A DNA stretch of 64,000 nucleotides from Pseudomonadota bacterium (GTDB lineage Bacteria; Pseudomonadota; Gammaproteobacteria; Burkholderiales; Gallionellaceae). The stretch is from contig JAJYLY010000006.1 in assembly GCA_021787435.1 (NCBI GenBank), forward strand, positions 62,001-126,000, given 5' to 3'. The notes beneath the pieces were generated by a model that did not search any database, was not told the DNA's origin, and was given only the letters and a program-made list of their open reading frames with translations. Positions 15,793 to 24,936 of the stretch are shown here, piece by piece. Positions within the stretch are counted from its first letter, which is position 1, and each line of letters begins with the position of its first letter. The translations under genes were made by a program, and so were the position numbers.

Positions 15793-17305
15793 GGACTGCT
15801 TTCACTGCATTGTTCAGCGTGGATGCTATGCCGGGCAGCATCTGCGTTGCGAAATTTCCGAGAGCGGATTCTGCCTCGGCTCTTCCCTGCAACGGCGTTG
15901 CAAGGATCACCACGGCGGCATCGTCTCGCCCGTCGATGAGCCTTGACTTGACCTCCAGCAGCTTGGCAAGATAGGAATTGAGGACCCATTGCCCGTCAAC
16001 CCAGTACCATTGCCAGACCAGGAGCCGCATTCCAGGCGAGCGCAGGCTGGCCTCTACGACGGGAATGCGCACACCTGATATGAAGATTTTCTTCTCGGCT
16101 TCTCCCACATTGCCCCATTCCCTGTCATGTGTAGTCACGAGCTGGTTGGTCGATGTGACGAGTTCGAATCCGCGCGACTGGCCCCGGTAATAGCCTATGT
16201 AGAGGGATACCGCGTTGCCATCCCTGGTATAGGTCTGGCTGAGGCCTGCCCTGCTGCCAAGGTAGTGAGGCGTCCAGTCTGACAGCGGGCGCGGGTCCGG
16301 CTGCCATGGTCCGGAAGGGACTGAGAGGGAAAGCTCTGCGGGAGCATTCAGACTCTTGTCCAGATGCGTTGCATAAAGCGGGGAGGCCAGCGCAAGAACC
16401 AGGATTGCGGCAAGCGCGGGGATGAAATTGCCTGCTCCTTGCTGCTGTGCAGGGGCTGGCTGGCTGGCTGCATGCCCGTCCCGGTTGTCACGGAAAAAAG
16501 AGCCCAGCCAGAACAGTAGCAGCATCACGATGCCGAAGAACAGCCAGCCGTAGATCAAGTGGTCCACGCCGACGGCGAGCCTCATGCCGCTAAGATGCCC
16601 TATCATCACGATCATGTAGGCGCGCAGCCCGTTCGCGATGATGGGTATCAGTGCGGATATCGCGACGAAAGTCAGTCTTCTCCATGTGCTGCTGTAGGTC
16701 AGGTAGGCATAGAGCACGCCCAGCGTCAACGAAGAGACGAAGTAGCGCAGGCCGCTGCATGCCTCGACCACAGACCAGTTGCCGGAAGGCAGGCTGAAGA
16801 AAGTGCCTTCGCGGTAGACCGGGATGCCGGTGAATTGCAGCGCGGCGACGGTGAAATCCGCGGTGAAGTTCATCATTGGCGGGATCAGCGCCTCGCCGAA
16901 CGGAACGGCCAGCAGCAGGAAAAACATCGGGAATGTTATCTGGCGGAAGGCCGCACTGCCCAGCAGCGTCCAGACCGATGCGATGATCATGAAAACAAGG
17001 CTGTACTGCTCGACGACCATCGCGCCAGCCTGATATCCGAGTTGCCATAGCATGCCAGCGAGGATGACGGCAGCGATTCCCCGGTAGTCGGGCGAGGGGG
17101 ATATCGCGGAGAGGATGGCGCGCCTGCGCCAGACAAGCCACAGGCTGATTGGGAAGATCAGGAAGCCGTGCGTGTAGGTCCCGTTGTCCATCCATGTCTT
17201 CACGGTAAAGGCGGCAACGTCGCGATAGATGAAGAGCAGCGCAGCGACTGCTGCGAACACCGATGCGATGGCTTTTTTCCACTGTGCGTTCGATGCATCG
17301 CTCAT
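15782..17305 (-). CDS. xrtA: exosortase A (XrtA) fused to an EpsI domain
   Basis: A 507-residue inner-membrane transpeptidase-like protease. Residues 1 to about 275 carry eight or so membrane helices and the exosortase triad: Cys183 in EACSGLRYF, Arg228 in NGLRAY and His249 in DHLIYGW. It should recognise the C-terminal Pro-Glu-Pro–helix–basic tail of PEP-CTERM proteins, cut it, and pass the protein to the cell surface. From about residue 300 a second domain (DUF3485/EpsI) follows, with IGYYRGQSRGFELVT and LLVWQWYWVDGQW; in other genomes it is a separate gene. The start overlaps the previous gene by four bases. The only PEP-CTERM substrate in the window is a broken gene at about 40332–40773. 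Confidence 0.96.
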   Translation of the reverse strand: MSDASNAQWKKAIASVFAAVAALLFIYRDVAAFTVKTWMDNGTYTHGFLIFPISLWLVWRRRAILSAISPSPDYRGIAAVILAGMLWQLGYQAGAMVVEQYSLVFMIIASVWTLLGSAAFRQITFPMFFLLLAVPFGEALIPPMMNFTADFTVAALQFTGIPVYREGTFFSLPSGNWSVVEACSGLRYFVSSLTLGVLYAYLTYSSTWRRLTFVAISALIPIIANGLRAYMIVMIGHLSGMRLAVGVDHLIYGWLFFGIVMLLLFWLGSFFRDNRDGHAASQPAPAQQQGAGNFIPALAAILVLALASPLYATHLDKSLNAPAELSLSVPSGPWQPDPRPLSDWTPHYLGSRAGLSQTYTRDGNAVSLYIGYYRGQSRGFELVTSTNQLVTTHDREWGNVGEAEKKIFISGVRIPVVEASLRSPGMRLLVWQWYWVDGQWVLNSYLAKLLEVKSRLIDGRDDAAVVILATPLQGRAEAESALGNFATQMLPGIASTLNNAVKAVHAD

Positions 17306-18501
17306 GTCTTTCCTCCGCGAGGTGCAGTATCTTCCAGGCAGCTGTCGATTCCGGCAAGATTTTTTTCCCAGTCGTAACGGGATAATATCGCATCGCGCCC
17401 GATAGGGTTCGGCCCTGAATCCAGATTCTGCAGTATCCGGGCCGCGAATTCTTCGGCGCCGTTCGCGACATCGTAGCCCGCGCCGGCTTCTATGCCTTCC
17501 ACCGCCTGTTGAGATGCGATGACATGTTTTGCCATGGACATCGCCTCCAGCACCTTGTTCTGCACGCCACGCGCTATCCTGAGGGGCGCGACTGCAAGCC
17601 TGGCATGTGCGAGATAGGGGCGCACGTCGTTTACGCGCCCTGTGACGTTGACTCCGGCAAGCTTCTTGAGCTCAACGACCTGTCTTGCGGGATTCGACCC
17701 CACGATGTAGAAACGGGCATGCGGTTTTTCCTCACGTATCAGCGGAAAGATGTCCCGGGAAAACCATGTCACCGCATCGATGTTGGGCCAGTAATCCATC
17801 GCGCCGGTGAAGACCAGGACTTCCTCGCCCTCGCGATAGGGGTTTGCGTAATCGCGGTCAGGCGAGAAGTATTCCGCGTCCACCCCGTTGTTGAAATGAT
17901 GTATACGGTTCTTAGATTCCGGCGCCAGACTTCTGAAAAGCGCTGCTTCATGGGGGGATACGAAGAAGGAGGCATCGAAGCTTTCAGCTATCCTTCTCTC
18001 AAAATGCAGAAGCAGCCTGCCTTCCCTGCGGTATAGCCAGTTCAACGGCCAGGGCTTCGCTTCTGCGTACTGGCTCCACTTGTCCGAGTCTACATCCACG
18101 AAATCCATGATGCGCACCCCTTCCGCATCTGACACGTACTGGGCCATCGCGGAGGAGAAGACGACGATGCGGTCCATCTTCGTCTCTTTCAGCATGCGGT
18201 CTACCCAGGACTTGAGCGCCCTGTTCCTGTAATAGGGCAGCGTGAGCGCTTCGCCTTTGAAGAGCCCGAAAAGACTCTTTGGCTTTGCGGCTTTCGGGTT
18301 CATCGGAACCAGGCAGCATTCCTTGCATAACTGCTTTACCTCGTCCTCGTACTTCCAGTCGTTTTCATCGTCGACAAAGGCGCCCAGGTGGATTTCATAT
18401 ACCGAGGCCAGATGCTTCAACAGGTGGTATGACCTGATCTTGTCTCCCTTGTTGGGCGGGTAGGGTATGCGGTGCACAAGGTAGAGAAGTTTTTGGGGCA
18501 T
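17302..18501 (-). CDS. XrtA-associated glycosyltransferase (TIGR03087 type)
   Basis: A 399-residue GT-B glycosyltransferase. The start LLYLVHRIPYPPNKGDKIRS is the hallmark of the sugar transferase family tied to PEP-CTERM/EpsH1 systems. Later landmarks are FTGAMDYWPNIDAVTWFSRD, ARFYIVGSNPARQV and the donor-binding region RGVQNKVLEAMSMAKHV. Unlike most GT4 enzymes it lacks the classic E(x)7E spacing, as is usual for this subfamily. It overlaps xrtA by four bases and follows the FemAB gene by four bases. Confidence 0.93.
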   Translation of the reverse strand: MPQKLLYLVHRIPYPPNKGDKIRSYHLLKHLASVYEIHLGAFVDDENDWKYEDEVKQLCKECCLVPMNPKAAKPKSLFGLFKGEALTLPYYRNRALKSWVDRMLKETKMDRIVVFSSAMAQYVSDAEGVRIMDFVDVDSDKWSQYAEAKPWPLNWLYRREGRLLLHFERRIAESFDASFFVSPHEAALFRSLAPESKNRIHHFNNGVDAEYFSPDRDYANPYREGEEVLVFTGAMDYWPNIDAVTWFSRDIFPLIREEKPHARFYIVGSNPARQVVELKKLAGVNVTGRVNDVRPYLAHARLAVAPLRIARGVQNKVLEAMSMAKHVIASQQAVEGIEAGAGYDVANGAEEFAARILQNLDSGPNPIGRDAILSRYDWEKNLAGIDSCLEDTAPRGGKT

Positions 18502-18505
18502 CGCG

Positions 18506-19537
18506 CTATCCCAGATTCTTCACGATGTAGGGGCCGATATGGTTTGCCACCGGCAACGGGAGCTTGCGCCATGCCCTGATGAAGAGCTGGTATTTGGGGT
18601 TGAGCGGATTCTGGTCCGGCACTTTTTTCGAGCGGTGCAACTGGTATTCGTAGTGCAGCGGCTCGGGCTCGAATCCCCAGTTCTTCTTGAAGTCGAAGGA
18701 CCCGGTGCCGCGCTTGCTTCGCCCGTAGTCGAAAATCCTGCAGCCTTTCTCGCAGGCTCTCCGCATCAGCTCCCAGTACTTGAAGTCGTTGGCGGCAAGG
18801 CTGCGCGCCTTCAAGGTGTCGCCCGCATAGTAGGGCAGCACTTCGTCCTTGAAATAGAACGAGAGCACGCTGCTGACCACTTCATTGTCCTTCGTGACGC
18901 TCAGCACTTCGCAATTACGGCCAAAGACCTCCATCAGCAGTTCGAAATAACGCTTTGGCAGGGCCGGGGTGCCATGCCTCAGCATGTTGTCGGCAAACAC
19001 TCCGAAGAATCTGTCGACATCGGCATCAAGTTCGCTGATTAGCCCGTGCTTGATGCCGCTGCGCACCATCGCGCGCTGCTTGCGAGGGATGTTCTTCATG
19101 TTCTGATCTACATCGGGGTCCATCTCCTTCCTGAAGGTGACGTAGATGTCCTTGGTGGGCCAGTCTTCATGGAAGGGCCTCATGTTGCGGTATTCCAGAT
19201 GATCTACTTCTAGGTTTGCCGCGAGCCTTTGCGCTGCCTGGTCCAGCAATCCGTGCGCGGCTTCCGATTCTGCGGCTATGCCGCCATACACGCAGAAGGG
19301 AAGGGAGGACAGAGAATGGCCGAAAAGGAAGTGCTTTATCTCGGCAAGCGGCAGTATGCCTTCTATTTTGCCGCCGGCTTCCGCGAGCAGGAAATGCGTG
19401 CGGTGGCCGAACGCGCGCTCTATCACCTCTTTCCATCCGGAACGGTGAAAGAAAGTGGTATCAGCGCAGCGTTCGACGAACGCATCCCAGTTTGCCGCAT
19501 CGGAAGGCAGCATCGCTCTTACGGAAAGATTGCTCAT
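18506..19537 (-). CDS. XrtA-associated FemAB-like aminoacyl/acyl transferase
   Basis: A 343-residue protein with a double GNAT fold of the FemAB type found in exosortase A loci. TTFFHRSGWKEVIERAFGHR, YVTFRKEMDPDVDQNMKNIP and IFDYGRSKRGTGSFDFKKNW are the family landmarks. FemAB proteins transfer an amino acid from aminoacyl-tRNA to an amine on a cell-wall precursor; here an amino-sugar of the exopolysaccharide or a related lipid-linked intermediate is more likely. The start at 19537 is chosen because ATGA overlaps the deacetylase stop and the family N-terminus (MSNLSVRAM) begins there; the open frame to 19690 only reads through the upstream gene. A deacetylase next door would supply the free amine. 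Confidence 0.9.
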   Translation of the reverse strand: MSNLSVRAMLPSDAANWDAFVERCADTTFFHRSGWKEVIERAFGHRTHFLLAEAGGKIEGILPLAEIKHFLFGHSLSSLPFCVYGGIAAESEAAHGLLDQAAQRLAANLEVDHLEYRNMRPFHEDWPTKDIYVTFRKEMDPDVDQNMKNIPRKQRAMVRSGIKHGLISELDADVDRFFGVFADNMLRHGTPALPKRYFELLMEVFGRNCEVLSVTKDNEVVSSVLSFYFKDEVLPYYAGDTLKARSLAANDFKYWELMRRACEKGCRIFDYGRSKRGTGSFDFKKNWGFEPEPLHYEYQLHRSKKVPDQNPLNPKYQLFIRAWRKLPLPVANHIGPYIVKNLG

Positions 19538-20367
19538 GGTTCGAGGAAGATGTTGTCCATTCTGTCCCACTGGAAGTCGGCAAGCAAAGAAGTGATTTTG
19601 GCTTCCATCTGTGACAGATTGAGATAATGGCGGAAACGGGTCTTGAGACCTATGCCTTGCTGGCGGGGTTGGCCTGGGTCGATTTCCCAAGGGTGGAAAT
19701 AGAATATGCAGGACTCCCCATCTTTCGCATTGACCCTGTTCATCAGCCAGCGCGAGAACTGATAGGGCATCAGCCTGAAATATCCGCCGCCTGCGGCAGG
19801 CAGGTTGCGCCCGAAAAGGGATACGGTGGTCGCCGGAATCTCGAGTATGCCGTTTGATCCCGATGGGCGGAACCCGAAGCGCGGCGCATCGGGCATGCCG
19901 TAATGGTCGTGCCTTATCGGGTAGATGCTGGAGCTGTATTCGTAGCCTTCCTCATGCAGCACATCCAGCGCCCAGAGGTTCTTTTCGTTGATCGAAAAGC
20001 TGGGCGCACGGTAGCCTTTGACCTTCTGTCCTGCGATGTCTTCGAGCAGCGCCTTGCTGCTGCCTACGTCCTTCCTGAATTCATCCATCGTCTGTTCATT
20101 CGCCCTCAAATGGTGGTAGCCGTGGCTTGCAAGCTCGTGGCCGTTTTTCGCGATCTGCCTCACCATTTCTGGGTAGCGCTCTGCAATCCAGCCCAGCGTG
20201 AAGAAGGTGGCTTGCACCCTGTGTTCGTCCAGAAGCGAAAGGATGATGTCCATGTTGCGCTCGATGCGGCAGGGAAGATGAGGCCAGTCTGAACGCGAGA
20301 TGTGCTTTGCGAACGCGGAGACCTGGAAATAGTCCTCTACATCTATGGTCATCGCATTGCAGGGCAT
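19534..20367 (-). CDS. XrtA-associated polysaccharide deacetylase (DUF3473)
   Basis: A 277-residue NodB-fold deacetylase. It begins AMTIDVEDYFQVSAFAKHIS, which contains the metal-site Asp pair; HELASHGYHHLRAN supplies the two metal-binding His residues; GYRAPSFSINEKNLWAL and FYFHPWEIDPGQPRQ complete the site. The extra C-terminal DUF3473 segment is specific to exosortase-linked deacetylases. No signal peptide is present, so it probably acts on a cytoplasmic precursor such as a lipid-linked or nucleotide N-acetylhexosamine. It lies between wecB and femAB, with a four-base overlap to the latter. Confidence 0.94.
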   Translation of the reverse strand: MPCNAMTIDVEDYFQVSAFAKHISRSDWPHLPCRIERNMDIILSLLDEHRVQATFFTLGWIAERYPEMVRQIAKNGHELASHGYHHLRANEQTMDEFRKDVGSSKALLEDIAGQKVKGYRAPSFSINEKNLWALDVLHEEGYEYSSSIYPIRHDHYGMPDAPRFGFRPSGSNGILEIPATTVSLFGRNLPAAGGGYFRLMPYQFSRWLMNRVNAKDGESCIFYFHPWEIDPGQPRQQGIGLKTRFRHYLNLSQMEAKITSLLADFQWDRMDNIFLEP

Positions 20368-20369
20368 CT

Positions 20370-21485
20370 TCAGCGTCCTTTCGAAGTCAGCCAGGCATGG
20401 AGGATAGAGACGATGCGCCGTGAGGCATGGCCGTCCCAGTATTCGGGGATGTTGCCTGTTTTTCCGCCTGTCTCCATCACTTCTTTGACTGCAGTCAGTA
20501 TCTTTTCCCTGTTCTGGCCCACGATCACATTGGTGCCTTCGTCCACAGTGATCTGTCTTTCCGTGTTGTCGCGCAGCGTGATGCAGGGCACGCCCAGCGC
20601 TGTGGTCTCTTCCTGTATGCCGCCCGAATCTGTCAGGAAGAACTTCGCATCTTTCATCAGCCCCAGCATCTGCAGATAGCCCAGCGGCGGCAGCACCAGA
20701 AGCCGCGGATTTTCAAGCAGCGAACCCAGGCCGTATTCGTCGATCCTGCTCCTGGTGCGCGGATGCAGAGGGAAGGCCACGGGTATCATCGAACAGACTT
20801 CAGCTACGGTTTCAAGCAGCGATGACAGCGATTCCCTGCTGTCCACGTTCGAGGGACGGTGCAGCGTGAGTGCGGCATAGGGGCCGTCCGTGAAACCTGC
20901 CTGCGCGAAAGTCCGTGCTGCGGGGATCGCACTTGCCAGGTTGTTGTGTAGCGTGTCTATCATCACGTTGCCCACGAAATGGATGCGCTCCTCTGCGATG
21001 CCTTCCCTCTCCAGGTTGTCTTTGGCCAGACGCTCCGTGGTAAACAGAAGATCAGATATCTGATCAGTGAGTACACGGTTGATTTCCTCAGGCATGGTGC
21101 GGTCGAAGCTGCGCAGTCCGGCTTCCACATGGATCACCGGGACGCCCTTCTTTGCAGCGACCAGCGCGCACGCGATCGTGGAGTTCACGTCTCCCACCAC
21201 CAAGACTGCGGCGGGCTTTTCATGGTCGATCACAGGCTCGAAGCGTTTCATGATTTCGGCTGTCTGCACAGCATGGCTGCCAGAGCCTACTTCGAGGTTG
21301 ATGTCCGGCTTGGGTATGCCGAGATCGACGAAGAACTGGTGGTTCATCGCCTCGTTGTAGTGCTGTCCGGTATGCACTAACCTTGCGGTAAGCGGCGAGC
21401 TGTCAGAGTTGAGTTCGGCCATGATAGGCGCGATCTTCATGAAGTTGGGGCGGGCGCCGACCACGCACAGGATTTTATGGCTCAT
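20370..21485 (-). CDS. wecB: UDP-N-acetylglucosamine 2-epimerase
   Basis: A 371-residue non-hydrolysing epimerase converting UDP-GlcNAc to UDP-ManNAc in the cytoplasm. ILCVVGARPNFMKIAPIMAE at the start, VHTGQHYNEAMNHQFF, VHVEAGLRSFDRTMPEEINR and FLTDSGGIQEETTALGVPCI are all near-consensus, including the active-site acidic and His residues. The start is set at 21485 from the family N-terminus; the open frame to 21659 reads through the 3' end of the ATPase gene. The real start overlaps that gene by 11 bases. It indicates that ManNAc or ManNAcA is a component of the polymer. Confidence 0.95.
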   Translation of the reverse strand: MSHKILCVVGARPNFMKIAPIMAELNSDSSPLTARLVHTGQHYNEAMNHQFFVDLGIPKPDINLEVGSGSHAVQTAEIMKRFEPVIDHEKPAAVLVVGDVNSTIACALVAAKKGVPVIHVEAGLRSFDRTMPEEINRVLTDQISDLLFTTERLAKDNLEREGIAEERIHFVGNVMIDTLHNNLASAIPAARTFAQAGFTDGPYAALTLHRPSNVDSRESLSSLLETVAEVCSMIPVAFPLHPRTRSRIDEYGLGSLLENPRLLVLPPLGYLQMLGLMKDAKFFLTDSGGIQEETTALGVPCITLRDNTERQITVDEGTNVIVGQNREKILTAVKEVMETGGKTGNIPEYWDGHASRRIVSILHAWLTSKGR

Positions 21486-22497
21486 CGCCCTTGCCTTTCT
21501 TCTCCAGTATTTTTTCGAGATGGGGGGGCAGAAGTTTGCGCACCAGCACGGTGAGCAGGCGGTTAATCGATTTTTCCACGCCCTCCACCTTGCGTTCAAG
21601 ACGCGCAAAACCTTCGCGGTAGGCCGCGATCTCAGATTCCTGTGGAATGGAAGGCGCATGGGAGACGGGCGGGCTGTTCGTATGGGTGACTTCCTGGCCG
21701 AGATCGTTGATCACCTCTTCCACCATGTCTAGGTCGAACACATGTTTTTCCTCGAGCATCCCGAAGACCATCAGCCTGTCGCAGAGCGTGTTGATCTTTC
21801 TTGGAATGCCGCCGGTGAATTCGAAGATGCGCTTGTATGCTTCGTCCGTGAATTTCGGATCGCCCTTCCATCCCGCTGTGGAAAGCCTGAATTCGATGTA
21901 GTCGTGCGTCTCGGTCTCGTTGATCGGCCCAAGGTGATAGGAGGCGATCACGCGCTGTCTGAGCTGCAGCATCTCCGGGCTTTGCAGCGTGTTGCGGAAC
22001 TCCGGTTGTCCGAGCAAAAAACTCTGCAGCAGCGGTTGGTTTCCCATCTGAAAATTGGAGATCATGCGCAGTTCTTCGACTGCCTTGGGCGTGAGGTTCT
22101 GCGCTTCGTCCACTATCAGCAGCACGCGTTTTCCCTGGCGCTTGCAGTGCTGGAGAAACGCCTCCAGTTTGGAGAGCAAGGTCGCCTTGCTGAGTCCCTC
22201 GTGTGGCAGGCCATATCCTGCAGCCACGGTGCGCAGCGTGTCGTCCGCATCGAGCTGCGTGCTGACCAACTGGCTGATCACGATGTTGCCGTTGTCGAAT
22301 TCCCTGAAGAGGTTGCGCACCAGCATGGTCTTGCCTGCGCCGACTTCGCCAGTGATGATAATGAAGCCTTCTGCAAGGGAAAGCCCGTAGCTGAGATAGG
22401 CCATCGCGCGCTTGTGACCGCTGCTGGGATAGAAGAATCCGGGATCGGGGCTTAGCTGGAATGGCTTTGCAGTAAGGTTGTAGAATTCAGTATACAT
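21475..22497 (-). CDS. XrtA-associated ATPase (ExeA/GspA-like AAA)
   Basis: A 340-residue AAA ATPase of the family found in exosortase A loci. MYTEFYNLTAKPFQLSPDPG is the diagnostic start; Walker A is GEVGAGKT (residues 50–57) and Walker B LLIVDEAQNL (about 127–135). The sensor region FTGGIPRKINTLCDRLMVFG follows. The tail from about residue 270 is a weakly conserved, partly coiled-coil segment. It resembles ExeA, which helps assemble envelope secretins, so a role in assembling or powering the export machine is likely, without direct proof. It follows the outer-membrane barrel gene by two bases. Confidence 0.93.
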   Translation of the reverse strand: MYTEFYNLTAKPFQLSPDPGFFYPSSGHKRAMAYLSYGLSLAEGFIIITGEVGAGKTMLVRNLFREFDNGNIVISQLVSTQLDADDTLRTVAAGYGLPHEGLSKATLLSKLEAFLQHCKRQGKRVLLIVDEAQNLTPKAVEELRMISNFQMGNQPLLQSFLLGQPEFRNTLQSPEMLQLRQRVIASYHLGPINETETHDYIEFRLSTAGWKGDPKFTDEAYKRIFEFTGGIPRKINTLCDRLMVFGMLEEKHVFDLDMVEEVINDLGQEVTHTNSPPVSHAPSIPQESEIAAYREGFARLERKVEGVEKSINRLLTVLVRKLLPPHLEKILEKKGKGDEP

Positions 22498-22499
22498 CG

Positions 22500-24062
22500 T
22501 CAGAACAGATACATCAGGCCGGCGATGATTGCATTTTCACTGAAACTGTAACCTATGTTCGCAGGGGTCGAGTCCATCGTCTGGTGCCGGACCAGCAGAT
22601 TCCCACTCAACTTGGGGCTGAGCTTTCTATTTAGTCCAGCGGTGAAAGAGCGCATCTTTTCCTCGAGCACCTGGCCCGGGAAGGTGAAGTATGTCGTGTT
22701 GATGTTCGCGTTCGCGGTGAGCACAGGATTCAGTTGCTTGTTCCAGGAAAGAGTACCGCCGTACTGGTCGATGTTCATGTAGTTGTAGGCGCCGTAAGCC
22801 ACGGGGAGGAAGTTGACTGCCTGCTGCAGCGGTGCTGACTTGGTGTTGAAGATGGTCAGAAGGAAGGTGTCTTTCGGCAGGGTCAGCGCTGCGGATGCAT
22901 TGAAAGACTTAACCAGCAGGATCTGGTTGGTCATGATGTTCTGAGCGAACAGCATGCCCTGAGGGCCTAGAGCTGCAAGCATGGACTGCACGACCTGCTG
23001 ACGTGTCGCAGGATCGGGTATCTGCTGCTGCAGCATCAGGTCCAGCGTGACAGATGGCGGTACCGTCTGTTGCATCATCATCGTGGTGACATCCTGAATA
23101 TAGCTTGCGTTCCAGGAGGTCATGCGGGCGTAGTGTGTGAACTTGAGTGTGTGCGTTCTGCCGAAGAAGCGCTCGCCTTCTGCAACTTCCAGATTGGTGC
23201 GCACCGAAGGAGACCAGTCGAAGCCGAGGTTCCAGAAATTGCTTCGCGGATTCTGGCCTATATATGCGAAGGAGTCGTCTTCGTAGCCGCCTGTCGCGAT
23301 GACCTTGAAGCGGGGCGTGATCAGGTAGCCCAGATTGGCCGAGTACTGCGCGAGTGTCATCGGGGTCGTGCCCGCATAGCTGATCCTGGTGTTGTTGAGA
23401 TTCAATCCCCACAGCAGGTTGTTGAAGTCCGAGCCGCTGTTGAGGGTTGCAAGCGCGGTGTCGCTGGTCGAGTTGAACATGCCCAGCCCGTATGCACTAC
23501 CGTAGCCGTTGATGTTGGAAGGGCCTGCCTGGCTCAAGTCCATCGTCTGGTGCGTGTATCTGGCCATGCCTGTGGCGAAGGTGTTGAAGCGGTGCGTGAT
23601 ATAGGGACTGATGGAAGTTGTCGTGACGTTTTCAAGATTGCCATTGGCGCTCGTGTTGCCCAGGCCCATTGGACCTGCCATGTAGAGCGGCTGTTGGGAG
23701 ATGGAAGCACCCGCATCCAGGAACAGCGTCTGATCGACCAGCGTCGCATTTCCTGTCGCATTGAGCTGCTGGGTGATGTAGTCCATGCTGCTGTACTGCA
23801 GATAATTGATGTCCTGCAGGCTGTAATTGAGGCTGGCTTTGAGCCTTTCGCCGGTACCTGTGACAGTGATGCCGGGGGTGATCGTGGTGACGAAATCGCT
23901 CAGCTGATAAGGGGCGGGAGAAAGGAAGATGTTGTCCGAATACATCTCGCTTGCCCCTATCGAAGGCACGACTGTCCAGTCGGCGGCATAAAGCGGCGAT
24001 ATCGACAGCATGGCAGCAAGCGTCAATGCCGTTTGCAAATAGCCAGCTTTAGGATTTGCCAT
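22500..24062 (-). CDS. XrtA-associated outer-membrane beta-barrel protein
   Basis: A 520-residue secreted protein of the PEP-CTERM-system outer-membrane family. A signal peptide (MANPKAGYLQTALTLAAM then LSISPLYA) precedes the mature start ADWTVVPSIGASEMYSDNIF. The rest is rich in alternating, aromatic-ended strands and ends in IIAGLMYLF, with the terminal Phe usual for barrel proteins. I chose ATG 24062 over a TTG at 24086 because it places the signal peptide correctly. It overlaps the kinase gene by 14 bases. It may be the outer-membrane exit pore or a capsule-anchoring barrel for the polysaccharide. Confidence 0.88.
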   Translation of the reverse strand: MANPKAGYLQTALTLAAMLSISPLYAADWTVVPSIGASEMYSDNIFLSPAPYQLSDFVTTITPGITVTGTGERLKASLNYSLQDINYLQYSSMDYITQQLNATGNATLVDQTLFLDAGASISQQPLYMAGPMGLGNTSANGNLENVTTTSISPYITHRFNTFATGMARYTHQTMDLSQAGPSNINGYGSAYGLGMFNSTSDTALATLNSGSDFNNLLWGLNLNNTRISYAGTTPMTLAQYSANLGYLITPRFKVIATGGYEDDSFAYIGQNPRSNFWNLGFDWSPSVRTNLEVAEGERFFGRTHTLKFTHYARMTSWNASYIQDVTTMMMQQTVPPSVTLDLMLQQQIPDPATRQQVVQSMLAALGPQGMLFAQNIMTNQILLVKSFNASAALTLPKDTFLLTIFNTKSAPLQQAVNFLPVAYGAYNYMNIDQYGGTLSWNKQLNPVLTANANINTTYFTFPGQVLEEKMRSFTAGLNRKLSPKLSGNLLVRHQTMDSTPANIGYSFSENAIIAGLMYLF

Positions 24063-24927
24063 AATACCCGTATCCGTAATGGTCAACGCCTGCCAGATGC
24101 CTGGTCTTGTTGAGCAGGACCCATGTTAGTTCGCAGTCTTCTATCAGCGTGAGCGCCTGCCTCACGGCGGGTTGCGGCGTTTTCTCGGCCTCTACCACCA
24201 TCACGATCTGTCCCATGTGGGAAGCCAGCACGCTCGCTTCAGAGGTCACGAGCAGGGGAGGCGAATCGAAGAGTATGATGCGGTCGGAATAGCGCTGGGC
24301 CAAGTCATCCAGTAGCGCTGACATGGAGTCGCTCGCGAGCAGTTCGGTGGCATGTCTGTTGTGGCGACCGGCGGGCAGCAGTGAAAGGTTCTCGATATTG
24401 GTCCTGATGATCACATCGGAAAGTTGCAGCTTGTCATCCAGCAACAGATCGAGCAATCCCTGTTCGTAAGAGACCCCCAATGTTTTCAGCAGTCTGGGAT
24501 TGGGCGCATCCGCGTCGACCAGCAGCACGGTCCTGCCCATTTCCATCGCGATGCTCATCGCTAGGTTGATGGAGCAGAAAGTCTTGCCTTCTCCTGGTAG
24601 CGAGCTGGTGACCATGATCAGATTGCCGTTTTTGACCTTGATGCCATTCTGTCCGAAGGCGTTGTCCAGCAGCGGACGCTTGATCATCCTGAATTCTTCG
24701 GCGAGGCTGGAATGTTCTGCCTGCGGCGTGATGATGTTCTGGCTCTTGAGCTTGGCCAGGCTGAAATCGTGCCTCAGCGCAATCGTCTCCGGCGCCGCTT
24801 CCTGTTGCGGGATTTCCTGACGAATGCTTTCCTGTCGTGGAATTTCCTGATGGATGTTTTCTAAAGAGGGGGGCTCGGGCCTTTTCTGCTGGCCCAGTTT
24901 GCCGGCGGCTTTCTCGATTATGCTCAT
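24049..24927 (-). CDS. XrtA-associated tyrosine autokinase (CpsD/BY-kinase)
   Basis: A 292-residue bacterial tyrosine kinase. Walker A is SSLPGEGKT (108–116), Walker A' is VLLVDADAPNPR (134 onward) and ILFDSPPLL is the Walker B-like motif. The C-terminus DHYGYGYYGKS is the Tyr cluster for autophosphorylation. Residues 26–45 contain an imperfect tandem of HQEIP/RQEIP/QQE units of no known role. The kinase is separate from its membrane partner, the chain-length protein encoded nine bases upstream, and phosphorylation cycles of the pair regulate polymer length and export. Confidence 0.94.
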   Translation of the reverse strand: MSIIEKAAGKLGQQKRPEPPSLENIHQEIPRQESIRQEIPQQEAAPETIALRHDFSLAKLKSQNIITPQAEHSSLAEEFRMIKRPLLDNAFGQNGIKVKNGNLIMVTSSLPGEGKTFCSINLAMSIAMEMGRTVLLVDADAPNPRLLKTLGVSYEQGLLDLLLDDKLQLSDVIIRTNIENLSLLPAGRHNRHATELLASDSMSALLDDLAQRYSDRIILFDSPPLLVTSEASVLASHMGQIVMVVEAEKTPQPAVRQALTLIEDCELTWVLLNKTRHLAGVDHYGYGYYGKS

Positions 24928-24936
24928 GCTGTTCCC

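Noticed and set aside
24062-24086. TTG start at 24086 for the outer-membrane barrel gene
   Set aside because: ATG 24062 gives a normal signal peptide length, whereas the TTG adds residues that weaken it.
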